Shown here piece by piece: positions 27,088 through 35,656 of a stretch of DNA of 64,000 nucleotides. Every line of letters begins with the position of its first letter. Position 1 is the first letter of the stretch. The position numbers were made by a program, and so were the translations under genes. The notes under the pieces are model-generated. The model had not been told where the DNA came from, made no database searches, and worked only from the letters and a program-made list of their open reading frames with translations. This DNA comes from Pelobacter sp. (GTDB lineage: Bacteria > Desulfobacterota > Desulfuromonadia > Geobacterales > Pseudopelobacteraceae), in the NCBI GenBank assembly GCA_030824515.1, contig JAVBXN010000020.1:1-64000 (forward strand), written 5' to 3'.

Positions 27088-27948
27088 ATGTTAAGAGTAA
27101 GTGGAACAACGCGAGTCGTCGGTATTATCGGATATCCGATCAGGCACTCACTGTCTCCTGCAATGCAGAACGCAGCTTTTTCAGCGTGCAACCTGGATTA
27201 TGTGTACATACCATTTGCCGTTGCTCCTGAAAAGCTTGGAGAGGCGGTTTCAGGATTACACGCTCTGGGAGTGCGTGGCTATAATGTTACGATACCTCAT
27301 AAAACGGAAATAATACGGTACCTTGATGGACTTGATAAAAGCGCTGAGGATGCGGGAGCCGTAAATACGGTGCTTGTCGATAACGGCCGCATGATCGGCT
27401 ATAATACTGACGGTGACGGCCTGGTATGCTCTCTTGCTGAAGACCTCAATTTTGTTCCGACCATGGGCACTATCGTGATCATTGGCGCGGGCGGCGCAGC
27501 AAGAGGGGCTGTTGCGGCACTGTGCAGGGCTGAGGCAAAGCGTGTGATTATCGTTAATCGTACTTTTGATAAGGCATGTGCTTTGAAATCGGATATGAAC
27601 CAGAGATATCCGGAGGTGTTTATTGAAGCTGTAAAAATGGAGGAACTGAACGAAAAATATCTTCCATATACATCTTTGGTTGTGAATACAACCTCAATTG
27701 GCATGAATGGCGACCGAATAGAATTCCTCAATCTTGCCATGCTGTCAAAGTCTGCTAAAGTTTATGACATGGTTTATTCACCATTGATAACTCCCTTGAT
27801 TCATGAGGCTTCCGGAATGGGGTTGATGGTCTCCAATGGACTGGGAATGCTTGCTTCGCAGGGAGAACGCGCCTTCACTATCTGGACTGGACAAACTCCG
27901 CCGAAAGGTCTAATGAAACAGTTTTTAACCGGTATTTGCTGTTCCTAA
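27088..27948 (+). CDS. aroE: Shikimate 5-dehydrogenase
   Basis: A 286-residue NADPH-dependent enzyme of the chorismate pathway. It has the substrate site GYPIRHSLSPAMQNAAF, catalytic Lys in NVTIPHK, the NTDGDG segment, the NADP motif GAGGAARG followed by NRTF, and GLGMLASQG near the end. ATG 27088 is preferred over an in-frame upstream ATG at 27040 that would lie inside the DUF2723 gene and add a sequence not typical of AroE. It is the last gene of the recG-aroE run. Confidence 0.95.
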   Translation: MLRVSGTTRVVGIIGYPIRHSLSPAMQNAAFSACNLDYVYIPFAVAPEKLGEAVSGLHALGVRGYNVTIPHKTEIIRYLDGLDKSAEDAGAVNTVLVDNGRMIGYNTDGDGLVCSLAEDLNFVPTMGTIVIIGAGGAARGAVAALCRAEAKRVIIVNRTFDKACALKSDMNQRYPEVFIEAVKMEELNEKYLPYTSLVVNTTSIGMNGDRIEFLNLAMLSKSAKVYDMVYSPLITPLIHEASGMGLMVSNGLGMLASQGERAFTIWTGQTPPKGLMKQFLTGICCS

Positions 27949-27955
27949 CTACATC

Positions 27956-27984
27956 TTGACATGAGTTGCTATTCCCCCTAGAAT
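27956..27984 (+). promoter_or_regulatory. Sigma-70 promoter of the pil operon
   Basis: TTGACA at 27956-27961 and TAGAAT at 27979-27984 with a 17-base spacer form a near-consensus promoter just after aroE and 30 bases before pilB. The -10 is the left arm of a 6-4-6 perfect palindrome (TAGAAT-GGCG-ATTCTA, 27979-27994), which could be an operator at the start site or a short 5' hairpin. Confidence 0.75.
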
Positions 27985-28013
27985 GGCGATTCTAAACGGT
28001 TGGCGGAGGATGC

Positions 28014-29720
28014 ATGCAGTCTAACAGGCTGGGAGAAATCCTGGTTAAGAACAATCTGATTACACGAGAGCAGCTTGGCAAAGCATTGGAAGAGCAGAAA
28101 CTTTCCGGCAACCAACTCCGACTCGGTACAATTCTAATAAAACAGAATCTTCTGTCAGAAGAAGATCTGACCTCCTTTCTATCCAGGCAGTATGGTGTAC
28201 CGGTTGTAAAACTTGCGGATTACGAAATAGACCCAGCCGTAACCAAAATCATCCCCCCTGAAGTTGTTCAAAAATATCAGCTGGTTCCGGTGAACCGGGC
28301 AGGCGCGACCCTGATAGTTGCCGTAAGCGATCCTTCCAATCTGTTCGCCTTGGAAGATATCAAGTTCATGACCGGCTACAACATCGAAATGGTTGTAGCC
28401 TCCGAACTCGACATCAAGGCCTCGATAGATAAGTATTATGATCAGTCCGCTTCGCTTGCCGATGTCATGAGCGATCTCGATGTCGAGGACATGGAGATCG
28501 TCGGCGATGACGAAGATATTGATGTAGGGTCGCTGGAACGCGCCACCGAGGATGCTCCGGTAGTCAAGATGGTCAACGCGATCCTGCAGGATGCTATCAG
28601 AAAAAAGGCCAGTGATATTCATATTGAGCCTTACGAGAAGGTTTTCAGAGTCCGTTATCGTATTGACGGAATTTTGTATGAAGTAATGAAACCTCCCCTG
28701 AAGCTTAAAAATGCTATTACTTCCCGTATCAAAATCATGTCAGAGTTGGATATAGCCGAACGCCGCCTGCCACAGGACGGCCGTATCAAGATCAAGCTGG
28801 GTGGAGGCAAGGACATGGATTTCCGTGTATCCGTCCTTCCGACCCTTTTTGGTGAAAAGATATGTCTGCGACTTCTTGATAAAGGCAATCTTCAAACCGA
28901 TCTGACAAAGCTTGGATACGAACCGGATGCCTTGAGTCACTTCATGCATGAAATCCACAAGCCGTTCGGTATGGTGCTTGTCACCGGTCCGACCGGCAGC
29001 GGCAAGACGGTTTCTCTTTACTCTGCCCTGGCGGAACTCAACAAGGTTTCAGAAAACATCTCAACTGCCGAAGATCCTGTTGAATTCAACTTTGCCGGTA
29101 TCAATCAGGTGCAGATGCATGAAGATATCGGTCTTAATTTCTCGGCTGCGCTGAGATCCTTTCTACGCCAGGATCCGGATATAATAATGATTGGCGAGAT
29201 CCGAGACTTTGAAACCGCCGAAATTGCAATCAAGGCGGCCTTGACTGGTCACATGGTTCTCTCCACTCTGCACACCAACGACGCCCCGGCAACAATTAAC
29301 CGTTTGCTAAACATGGGTATCGAACCATTTCTGGTCGCATCGGCCGTCAACCTGATTACCGCTCAGCGTTTGGCGCGCAGGGTTTGTGGTGAGTGCAAGC
29401 AACCTGAAGATATCCCGGTGCAGGCGTTGATCGATGCGGGAGTGTCGCCCGACGAAGCTCCCACCTACGTTTGCATGCGGGGAAAGGGTTGTCCTGTCTG
29501 TAATAATACCGGGTATAAGGGCCGCGTCGGTTTTTATCAAGTGATGCCTATGCGTGAGGAGATCAAGGAACTCATCCTGAATGGCGCCAATACAGCGGAA
29601 ATCAAACGGGAATCAATGCGGATCGGCATTAAAACCATGCGACAGTCCGGTTTGACAAAACTCAAGGAAGGCGTAACCTCTTTTGAGGAAGTGTTGCGTG
29701 TAACCATATCTGATGACTAA
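28014..29720 (+). CDS. pilB: Type IV pilus extension ATPase PilB
   Basis: A 568-residue hexameric motor ATPase that drives pilus assembly. The N-terminus (residues about 3-60) has two MshEN-type repeats (RLGEILV... and RLGTILI..., each ending in Q), a fold known to bind c-di-GMP in relatives. Then come Walker A GPTGSGKT, the Asp box, Walker B/His box IGEIRD and STLHTNDA, and a zinc-binding tetracysteine (CGEC ... CPVC) near residue 460-500. GGCGGAGG precedes the ATG. It is the first gene of the pil operon. Confidence 0.96.
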   Translation: MQSNRLGEILVKNNLITREQLGKALEEQKLSGNQLRLGTILIKQNLLSEEDLTSFLSRQYGVPVVKLADYEIDPAVTKIIPPEVVQKYQLVPVNRAGATLIVAVSDPSNLFALEDIKFMTGYNIEMVVASELDIKASIDKYYDQSASLADVMSDLDVEDMEIVGDDEDIDVGSLERATEDAPVVKMVNAILQDAIRKKASDIHIEPYEKVFRVRYRIDGILYEVMKPPLKLKNAITSRIKIMSELDIAERRLPQDGRIKIKLGGGKDMDFRVSVLPTLFGEKICLRLLDKGNLQTDLTKLGYEPDALSHFMHEIHKPFGMVLVTGPTGSGKTVSLYSALAELNKVSENISTAEDPVEFNFAGINQVQMHEDIGLNFSAALRSFLRQDPDIIMIGEIRDFETAEIAIKAALTGHMVLSTLHTNDAPATINRLLNMGIEPFLVASAVNLITAQRLARRVCGECKQPEDIPVQALIDAGVSPDEAPTYVCMRGKGCPVCNNTGYKGRVGFYQVMPMREEIKELILNGANTAEIKRESMRIGIKTMRQSGLTKLKEGVTSFEEVLRVTISDD

Positions 29721-29735
29721 CCGGGAGATCATTTA

Positions 29736-30833
29736 ATGCTAAACCTTCATCAGCTGTTAAAAATACTGGTAGAATCGAACGGCTCAGATCTCCACATAAC
29801 CACCAACTCTCCTCCTCAGATGCGTGTTGACGGCCACCTGTTGCCGATGGATTTTCCACCGATGAATCAGGTTGAAACCAAACAGCTCTGTTACAGTGTG
29901 CTTACCGATGCCCAGAAACACAAGTTTGAGGAAGAAAACGAACTTGATCTCTCATTCGGTGTAAAGGGTCTTTCCCGGTTCAGGGGAAACATGTTTATCC
30001 AGCGAGGTGCCGTTGCTGGTGTCTTCAGGGTAATCCCCTATAAAATATTGACCTTCGAAGAACTTAACCTGCCTCCGATCGTTCCGGAACTTGCCGCAAG
30101 ACCACGCGGTCTGATACTGGTCACCGGTCCAACCGGTAGTGGCAAGTCCACTACGCTGGCATCGATTGTCGATTATATCAACATCAATCGTCGTGAACAT
30201 ATTGTAACAATTGAAGACCCGATTGAATACCTTCATCCTCACAAGGGCTGCCTTGTCAACCAGCGTGAGGTGGGCGCCGACACGAAGGGCTTTAAAAATG
30301 CGCTCAAGTATGTGCTGCGGCAGGATCCTGACGTTGTTCTTGTCGGAGAGTTACGTGACCTTGAGACGATCGAGGCTGCCTTGACTCTTGCTGAAACAGG
30401 CCACCTCTGCCTTGCAACATTGCATACCAATTCATGCGCTCAAACAATCAACCGTGTGGTAGATGTATTCCCGCCATATCAACAGACCCAGATTCGCGCC
30501 CAGCTTTCATTTGTACTCGAAGGTGTCCTGTCGCAGACACTGATTCCTAAAATGGGCACAAAAGGACGAGCGCTAGCCCTTGAAATAATGGTGCCGAATG
30601 CCGCTATCCGCAACCTGATCCGCGAGGACAAGGTGCATCAGATCTATTCCCAGATGCAGGTTGGTCAGGAAAAATACGGGATGCAGACGATGAACCAGTC
30701 ATTGTTCACTCTTTTCCAAAAACGCCAGATATCACTGGAGGAAGCATTGGGCCGTTCTCAAGACCCGGAAGAGCTGAAACAGATGATCAATAATCCTTCT
30801 GCAGGCATGCAGCGCCGTCCACCAATGCGCTGA
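29736..30833 (+). CDS. pilT: Type IV pilus retraction ATPase PilT
   Basis: A 365-residue motor ATPase that powers pilus retraction and twitching. It has Walker A VTGPTGSGKST, VGELRDLETIEAAL, TLHTNSCAQTINR and the C-terminal AIRNLIRE motif diagnostic of PilT. It starts 15 bases after pilB and ends 22 bases before pilC. Length is normal. Confidence 0.96.
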   Translation: MLNLHQLLKILVESNGSDLHITTNSPPQMRVDGHLLPMDFPPMNQVETKQLCYSVLTDAQKHKFEEENELDLSFGVKGLSRFRGNMFIQRGAVAGVFRVIPYKILTFEELNLPPIVPELAARPRGLILVTGPTGSGKSTTLASIVDYININRREHIVTIEDPIEYLHPHKGCLVNQREVGADTKGFKNALKYVLRQDPDVVLVGELRDLETIEAALTLAETGHLCLATLHTNSCAQTINRVVDVFPPYQQTQIRAQLSFVLEGVLSQTLIPKMGTKGRALALEIMVPNAAIRNLIREDKVHQIYSQMQVGQEKYGMQTMNQSLFTLFQKRQISLEEALGRSQDPEELKQMINNPSAGMQRRPPMR

Positions 30834-30855
30834 TTTATCACCAAGGAGAACAGCA

Positions 30856-32073
30856 ATGCCAAAATTTAACTGGGAAGCGCGCACAAAAACAGGTGGTACG
30901 CAAAAAGGTGTAATTGAAGCCGCTACCGTCGAGGTTGTCGAGGCGCAACTAAAAAAATATGGTTTCACCAATATTTCCATAAAAGCCGAGTCCAAGGGGA
31001 TAGGTTTTAAGCTGCCCAAATTTGGTGGTGGCGGCAAGATTGAAACCAAGGATCTGGTCGTTTTTACCCGTCAGTTTGCCACGATGATTGATTCCGGTTT
31101 GCCGTTGGTTCAGTGCCTGGACATCCTTTCAAATCAGCAGGAAAATAAAACATTCAAGGAGATACTCGGCAAGGTCAAGGAAAGCGTTGAGAGTGGTTCC
31201 ACTTTTGCCGATGCTCTTGCTAAACACCCCAAGGCTTTCGACCAGTTGTTTGTGAACCTGGTCGCCGCCGGAGAGATAGGCGGTATTCTTGATACGATCC
31301 TTAACCGTCTGGCGGCTTACATTGAAAAAGCGATGAAGCTGAAAAAGCAGATCAAGGGAGCCATGGTCTACCCGATCACTATCATGTCAATAGCCGTAAT
31401 TGTCGTCGGCGTGATCCTGGTCTTTGTTATTCCTACTTTTGCAAAAATGTTCGCCGATTTTGGCGGAGAACTGCCGGCTCCTACCAAGATCGTTATCGCG
31501 CTCAGCAACTTTCTCTCCAAGTATATCGTTGTCATTATTGCTGCCTTTTACGGGCTAGTATGGTTGATCAAGAAATACTACGCAACGCCGGTAGGCCAGA
31601 AGAACATAGATCGTTGGGCGCTAAAGGCGCCGATCGCGGGACCGTTGATCAGGAAGGTTGCCGTTGCCAAGTTCACCAGAACGCTTGGCACGATGGTCAG
31701 TTCCGGCGTACCCATCATGGATGGACTTGAAATTGTTGCCAAGACCGCCGGCAACAAGATTGTCGAAGAGGCTATCTATGCGGTCAGGCAGGCGATATCA
31801 GAAGGTAAGACCATGGCCGAACCTCTCGCTGCGTGTGGAGTTTTCCCTCCGATGGTTGTTCAGATGATAGCTGTAGGTGAAGCAACCGGCGCCATGGATG
31901 CCATGTTGAACAAGATTGCTGACTTCTATGATGATGAAGTGGACGATGCCGTCTCCGCCATGACAGCGATGATGGAACCGTTGCTGATGGTGTTTTTGGG
32001 GACAACCGTCGGTGGTCTGGTTGTAGCCATGTATCTGCCCATATTCAAGCTGGCGGGGGCCGTCGGCGGTTAA
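30856..32073 (+). CDS. pilC: Type IV pilus inner-membrane platform protein PilC
   Basis: A 405-residue GspF-family membrane protein onto which PilB/PilT dock. It has two GspF repeats (FTRQFATMIDSGLPL at about 70 and KFTRTLGTMVSSGVPI at about 275) and three hydrophobic segments, the last at the C-terminus. AAGGAGAACAGC precedes the ATG. pilS begins 2 bases after its stop. Confidence 0.95.
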   Translation: MPKFNWEARTKTGGTQKGVIEAATVEVVEAQLKKYGFTNISIKAESKGIGFKLPKFGGGGKIETKDLVVFTRQFATMIDSGLPLVQCLDILSNQQENKTFKEILGKVKESVESGSTFADALAKHPKAFDQLFVNLVAAGEIGGILDTILNRLAAYIEKAMKLKKQIKGAMVYPITIMSIAVIVVGVILVFVIPTFAKMFADFGGELPAPTKIVIALSNFLSKYIVVIIAAFYGLVWLIKKYYATPVGQKNIDRWALKAPIAGPLIRKVAVAKFTRTLGTMVSSGVPIMDGLEIVAKTAGNKIVEEAIYAVRQAISEGKTMAEPLAACGVFPPMVVQMIAVGEATGAMDAMLNKIADFYDDEVDDAVSAMTAMMEPLLMVFLGTTVGGLVVAMYLPIFKLAGAVGG

Positions 32074-32075
32074 TC

Positions 32076-33710
32076 ATGGGGGCTGAAAGAAGGCTCAGGC
32101 TATTCATTAACGCCAGAGTAGTAGTTTCATTTCTGTTCCTGATCTCAACGCTACTGTTGAAATATCAGAATAACACTGTCGAATACGAACGCTTTCAGCC
32201 TGAAGTGATCAGGCTGATGGCGTTTTCATTTCTGTTCTCAATCGGTTCTCTCCTCGCGCTTAAACTCAACAGACATAATCTCTTTCTGACATATCTCCAG
32301 ATCATCTGGGACCTGCTGTTTGTAACCGTTCTGATTCTGTTTACCGGGGGTATTCTCAGCCCGTATTCATTTCTGTATCTGGTTTCAATCATGGTAGCGG
32401 GCATGCTGCTTGGGCGCCGGGAGGCACTCTATACGGCCTCGCTCTGTGGAATACTCTATGGAGCAATACTGGATTTTCAGTATTTCGGCTACCTGTCCGT
32501 AATCGGATTGAGCCAGTATGATGCCCAGCAGGTTGGAGCATCCCAGTTGTTCTATACCATTTTCCTGAATCTGGTCGGATTTGGTTTGACCGGATTTATA
32601 ACCGGAATGCTGTCGGAGCGGGCTCGTCAGAGCGAGGAAGCTCTTCAACGAACATCAATCGACTACGATGAATTGGCACAACTAAATTCTACGATCGTTG
32701 CTCATAGTCAAACAGGTCTGCTTACAACCAATGTCGCAGGAAGAATAAGAGTATTCAACCCCTATGCCGAAGAGATTGTAGGCCTCAGCCAGTCTGACGC
32801 CTATGACCTGAGTATTGAAAGAGTATTCCCGCAACTGTCAGGGGTTTTAAAGCTGCCGACTGATACAGTAAACAGAGAGTTCGAATATAAATCAAAATGT
32901 GGTCAGCAGATTATCTTGGGATTTCGTGCCGCGGCGTTTAACGACAGTAAGGGAGATCATGCCGGATATATCCTCAACTTCAGGGATATAACAGCTATTC
33001 GGAGTATGGAGAACGCTTTGAAAAAGGCAGACCGACTCGCGGCATTGGGAGAACTTTCCGCACGGATGGCCCATGAGATACGCAATCCCCTGGCCGCCCT
33101 GTGCGGTTCCGTACAGCTTCTTGCCGCACACGGCAGTATTGCGGAACAGGATCAGCGGCTCCTCACTATCATTACCCGTGAGGCAGACAGACTCGATCTG
33201 CTGATAACAGAATTTCTGGCATATGCGCGGCCAAGCCAGCCACATTTGCAAAGAGTTTCCTTGCACGGTCTTATTGAGGATACTTGTGTTTTTTTGGCCA
33301 GTGACCCGCGCATGGAAGCGGTCAGGATATATAATCTGATTCCGACTCATACCGAGATTATGGTTGATTCCAATCAATTACGTCAGGTTTTCATAAATCT
33401 GCTTCACAACGCTACCGATGCCATGCCTGATGGAGGCTCAATAACGATTGAGTCCAGTTTGCAGCTTCGCGGCGCTGACGGATACAATAAAATGCCGTTT
33501 TTGCAAGTATCAGTCACGGACAGTGGCACCGGAATGTCCGAGGATGCTGTGCGGCATCTGTTTGAGCCATTCTGGACAACCAAAAGTCATGGATCAGGCC
33601 TTGGCCTGGCAATCAGCTATCGAATTATCGAAGCACATGGAGGCAATCTGACTGTTGAGTCTCCAACAGATGGTGGGTGCCGTTTTGTCATTTCGCTGCC
33701 GGCAGGGTAG
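32076..33710 (+). CDS. pilS: PilS-type sensor histidine kinase
   Basis: A 544-residue membrane kinase: about six transmembrane helices (to about 180), a coiled linker, PAS domain (about 200-310), HisKA with H333 in RMAHEIRNPLAALCG, and HATPase_c with N-box (INLLHNATDAMPDGG), DSGTGM and GSGLGLAISYRI. Position and domain order match PilS, which controls pilA with the NtrC-type regulator PilR. Here no pilR follows; an ABC permease starts 3 bases later. Its response regulator must be encoded elsewhere or has been lost. Confidence 0.85.
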   Translation: MGAERRLRLFINARVVVSFLFLISTLLLKYQNNTVEYERFQPEVIRLMAFSFLFSIGSLLALKLNRHNLFLTYLQIIWDLLFVTVLILFTGGILSPYSFLYLVSIMVAGMLLGRREALYTASLCGILYGAILDFQYFGYLSVIGLSQYDAQQVGASQLFYTIFLNLVGFGLTGFITGMLSERARQSEEALQRTSIDYDELAQLNSTIVAHSQTGLLTTNVAGRIRVFNPYAEEIVGLSQSDAYDLSIERVFPQLSGVLKLPTDTVNREFEYKSKCGQQIILGFRAAAFNDSKGDHAGYILNFRDITAIRSMENALKKADRLAALGELSARMAHEIRNPLAALCGSVQLLAAHGSIAEQDQRLLTIITREADRLDLLITEFLAYARPSQPHLQRVSLHGLIEDTCVFLASDPRMEAVRIYNLIPTHTEIMVDSNQLRQVFINLLHNATDAMPDGGSITIESSLQLRGADGYNKMPFLQVSVTDSGTGMSEDAVRHLFEPFWTTKSHGSGLGLAISYRIIEAHGGNLTVESPTDGGCRFVISLPAG

Positions 33711-33713
33711 CCG

Positions 33714-34880
33714 ATGAAGATCCCTTTTGCTTACAGTTTTCGTAATCTTTATACTCGCAGATTCACCACTTTTCTGACCTCTTCCGGAATGGCCATGGTG
33801 GTATTTGTCTTTGCATCGATCAACATGCTTTCGGCGGGTTTGGAAAAAACACTAGTTGAAACCGGTTCGGACGACAACGTGATCATAACCCGTAAAGCCG
33901 CAAACTCCGAAGTTCAGAGCGGTATAGAGCGTTCTCAGGCTGCCGTCATCGAGAGTATTCCGGATATTGCCACAGACCGTCTTGGCGAACCTCTTCTGGT
34001 CAAGGAACTGGTTGTACTGATCAGCCTGCCCAAAAGAGGCAGTAACAAACCTGCCAATGTTGTAATCAGGGGTATTCACGACGCATCTTTAAGACTCAGA
34101 AACCAGATTCGGGTCGTTGAGGGGCGCATGCCGCGGCCGGGATCTTCCGAGATAATTGCTGGCAGCAGTATTGCCAAGCGTTTTAAAGGTGGTGGGATTG
34201 GCGAGAATCTCAGGTTTGGAATGCGTGACTGGACTGTCGTCGGAATATTTGATGCGGGGGCTACCGGATTCAGTTCGGAAATTTGGGGAGATGCGACCCA
34301 ATTGATGCAGGCATTCCGACGTCCGGTCTACTCATCGCTCACATTCCGGCTGCGCAACAGCAATGATTTCGAATCTGTCAAGGCAAAGCTGGACTCCGAT
34401 CCGCGCCTGACCGTTGATGTCCGACGAGAGACTCGTTATTACCGTGATCAGTCGGAAGCAATGGCAAAATTTCTGCGTATTCTCGGTGTTTCCCTGACGG
34501 TGATATTTTCGGTAGGCGCTGTAATCGGTGCGATGATTACAATGTATGCGGCCGTTTCCAACCGGGTTGCTGAAATCGGCACATTACGGGCTCTTGGATT
34601 CCAAAGAACCAGCATATTGGCATCGTTCCTGGCTGAAGCGCTTCTGCTCGGTCTTGCGGGAGGCATCGGTGGTCTTGTGCTTGCATCTTTCATGCAGCTG
34701 ATCACCATATCAACCATGAACTGGCAAACCTTTTCCGAACTTGCGTTCTCTTTCACGCTGACAATTGATATCGTATATAAATCATTGCTGTTCTCATTGG
34801 TGATGGGTTTTATCGGCGGAGTGATCCCTGCCATCAGGGCCAGCAGGATGACAATCGTGGATGCTTTGAGGGATCATTGA
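33714..34880 (+). CDS. ABC transporter permease, FtsX/MacB type
   Basis: A 388-residue permease with one helix near the N-terminus, a MacB-PCD-like periplasmic domain (about 45-240) and three helices in the FtsX domain (about 260-380), ending with PAIRASRMTIVDALRDH, typical of the family. It needs an ATPase subunit, but none is encoded nearby. It starts 3 bases after pilS, with GGCAGGG as ribosome site. Candidate jobs in relatives are lipoprotein or peptide export and mechanotransmission; none can be assigned here. Confidence 0.85.
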   Translation: MKIPFAYSFRNLYTRRFTTFLTSSGMAMVVFVFASINMLSAGLEKTLVETGSDDNVIITRKAANSEVQSGIERSQAAVIESIPDIATDRLGEPLLVKELVVLISLPKRGSNKPANVVIRGIHDASLRLRNQIRVVEGRMPRPGSSEIIAGSSIAKRFKGGGIGENLRFGMRDWTVVGIFDAGATGFSSEIWGDATQLMQAFRRPVYSSLTFRLRNSNDFESVKAKLDSDPRLTVDVRRETRYYRDQSEAMAKFLRILGVSLTVIFSVGAVIGAMITMYAAVSNRVAEIGTLRALGFQRTSILASFLAEALLLGLAGGIGGLVLASFMQLITISTMNWQTFSELAFSFTLTIDIVYKSLLFSLVMGFIGGVIPAIRASRMTIVDALRDH

Positions 34881-34909
34881 TTTATTATATGTTGAAGGGG
34901 GTTGTATCC

Positions 34910-35656
34910 ATGATCCATGCACTTATTTTAAATAAGAGACTGATGTTGATTGCTCTGGTCTCCGTCTCGGCTGTCCTGTACGGAGTTGATTATTATCTGC
35001 TGGGCAATTTGAAGGATCTCTCGGTTGGATTCCTGAGTAACTTCGCTTTTCTACCAGTTTACATTATCATAGTTACACTGATGATTGAACAGGTTCTGAA
35101 AGAGCGGGAGCGCCAGACCATCATGCGCAAGCTTAACATGGTCATCGGTGTTTTTTTCAGTGAAGTGGGAAACCGGCTGTTCAAGGAATTATCCGCATAT
35201 GTAATATCATGTGATACGTTGAAGGGCCATCTTCTGGTAGCGGGAGCGTGGAAGGAACCGGAATATCGATCTGCTCTGGAATATTTGCGAAAAAATGATC
35301 TTAAGATCGACTCCAGTCTTTGCGACAAGAATCAATTAAAAGATTTCATGGTAAGCAAAAGAAGTTTTCTGGTGGGGCTGCTTGAAAACCAGAATCTGCT
35401 GGAACATGAAGAATTCACCGACCTGCTCTGGTCTGTATTCCATCTGGTGGAAGAACTGGAGGCCAGAGAATCTTTTGAAAACATGCCAGTCAGCGACACT
35501 GAGCATCTTAATGGCGATATCAAGCGTGTTTTCGGACATCTTGCCTTTCAATGGGTGACGTACATGCAGCACTTGAAGCAAGATTACCCCTATCTTTTCT
35601 CCCTGGCGGTCCGACTCAACCCGATGCTTGACGATCCTGATCCGGTTGTCTACTGA
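34910..35656 (+). CDS. Unknown two-helix membrane protein linked to a P-type ATPase
   Basis: I do not recognise the family. The 248-residue product has two hydrophobic helices near the N-terminus (about 11-31 and 43-64), then a basic, mainly helical cytoplasmic region with KERERQTIMRKLN and FKELSAYVI, and an acidic C-terminus. ATG 34910 has AAGGGGGT; in-frame TTG 34877 lies in the permease stop region and is rejected. Its stop codon directly abuts the ATG of the P-type ATPase, so translation is probably coupled. A regulatory or assembly partner of the pump is possible, but that is inference. Confidence 0.7.
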   Translation: MIHALILNKRLMLIALVSVSAVLYGVDYYLLGNLKDLSVGFLSNFAFLPVYIIIVTLMIEQVLKERERQTIMRKLNMVIGVFFSEVGNRLFKELSAYVISCDTLKGHLLVAGAWKEPEYRSALEYLRKNDLKIDSSLCDKNQLKDFMVSKRSFLVGLLENQNLLEHEEFTDLLWSVFHLVEELEARESFENMPVSDTEHLNGDIKRVFGHLAFQWVTYMQHLKQDYPYLFSLAVRLNPMLDDPDPVVY

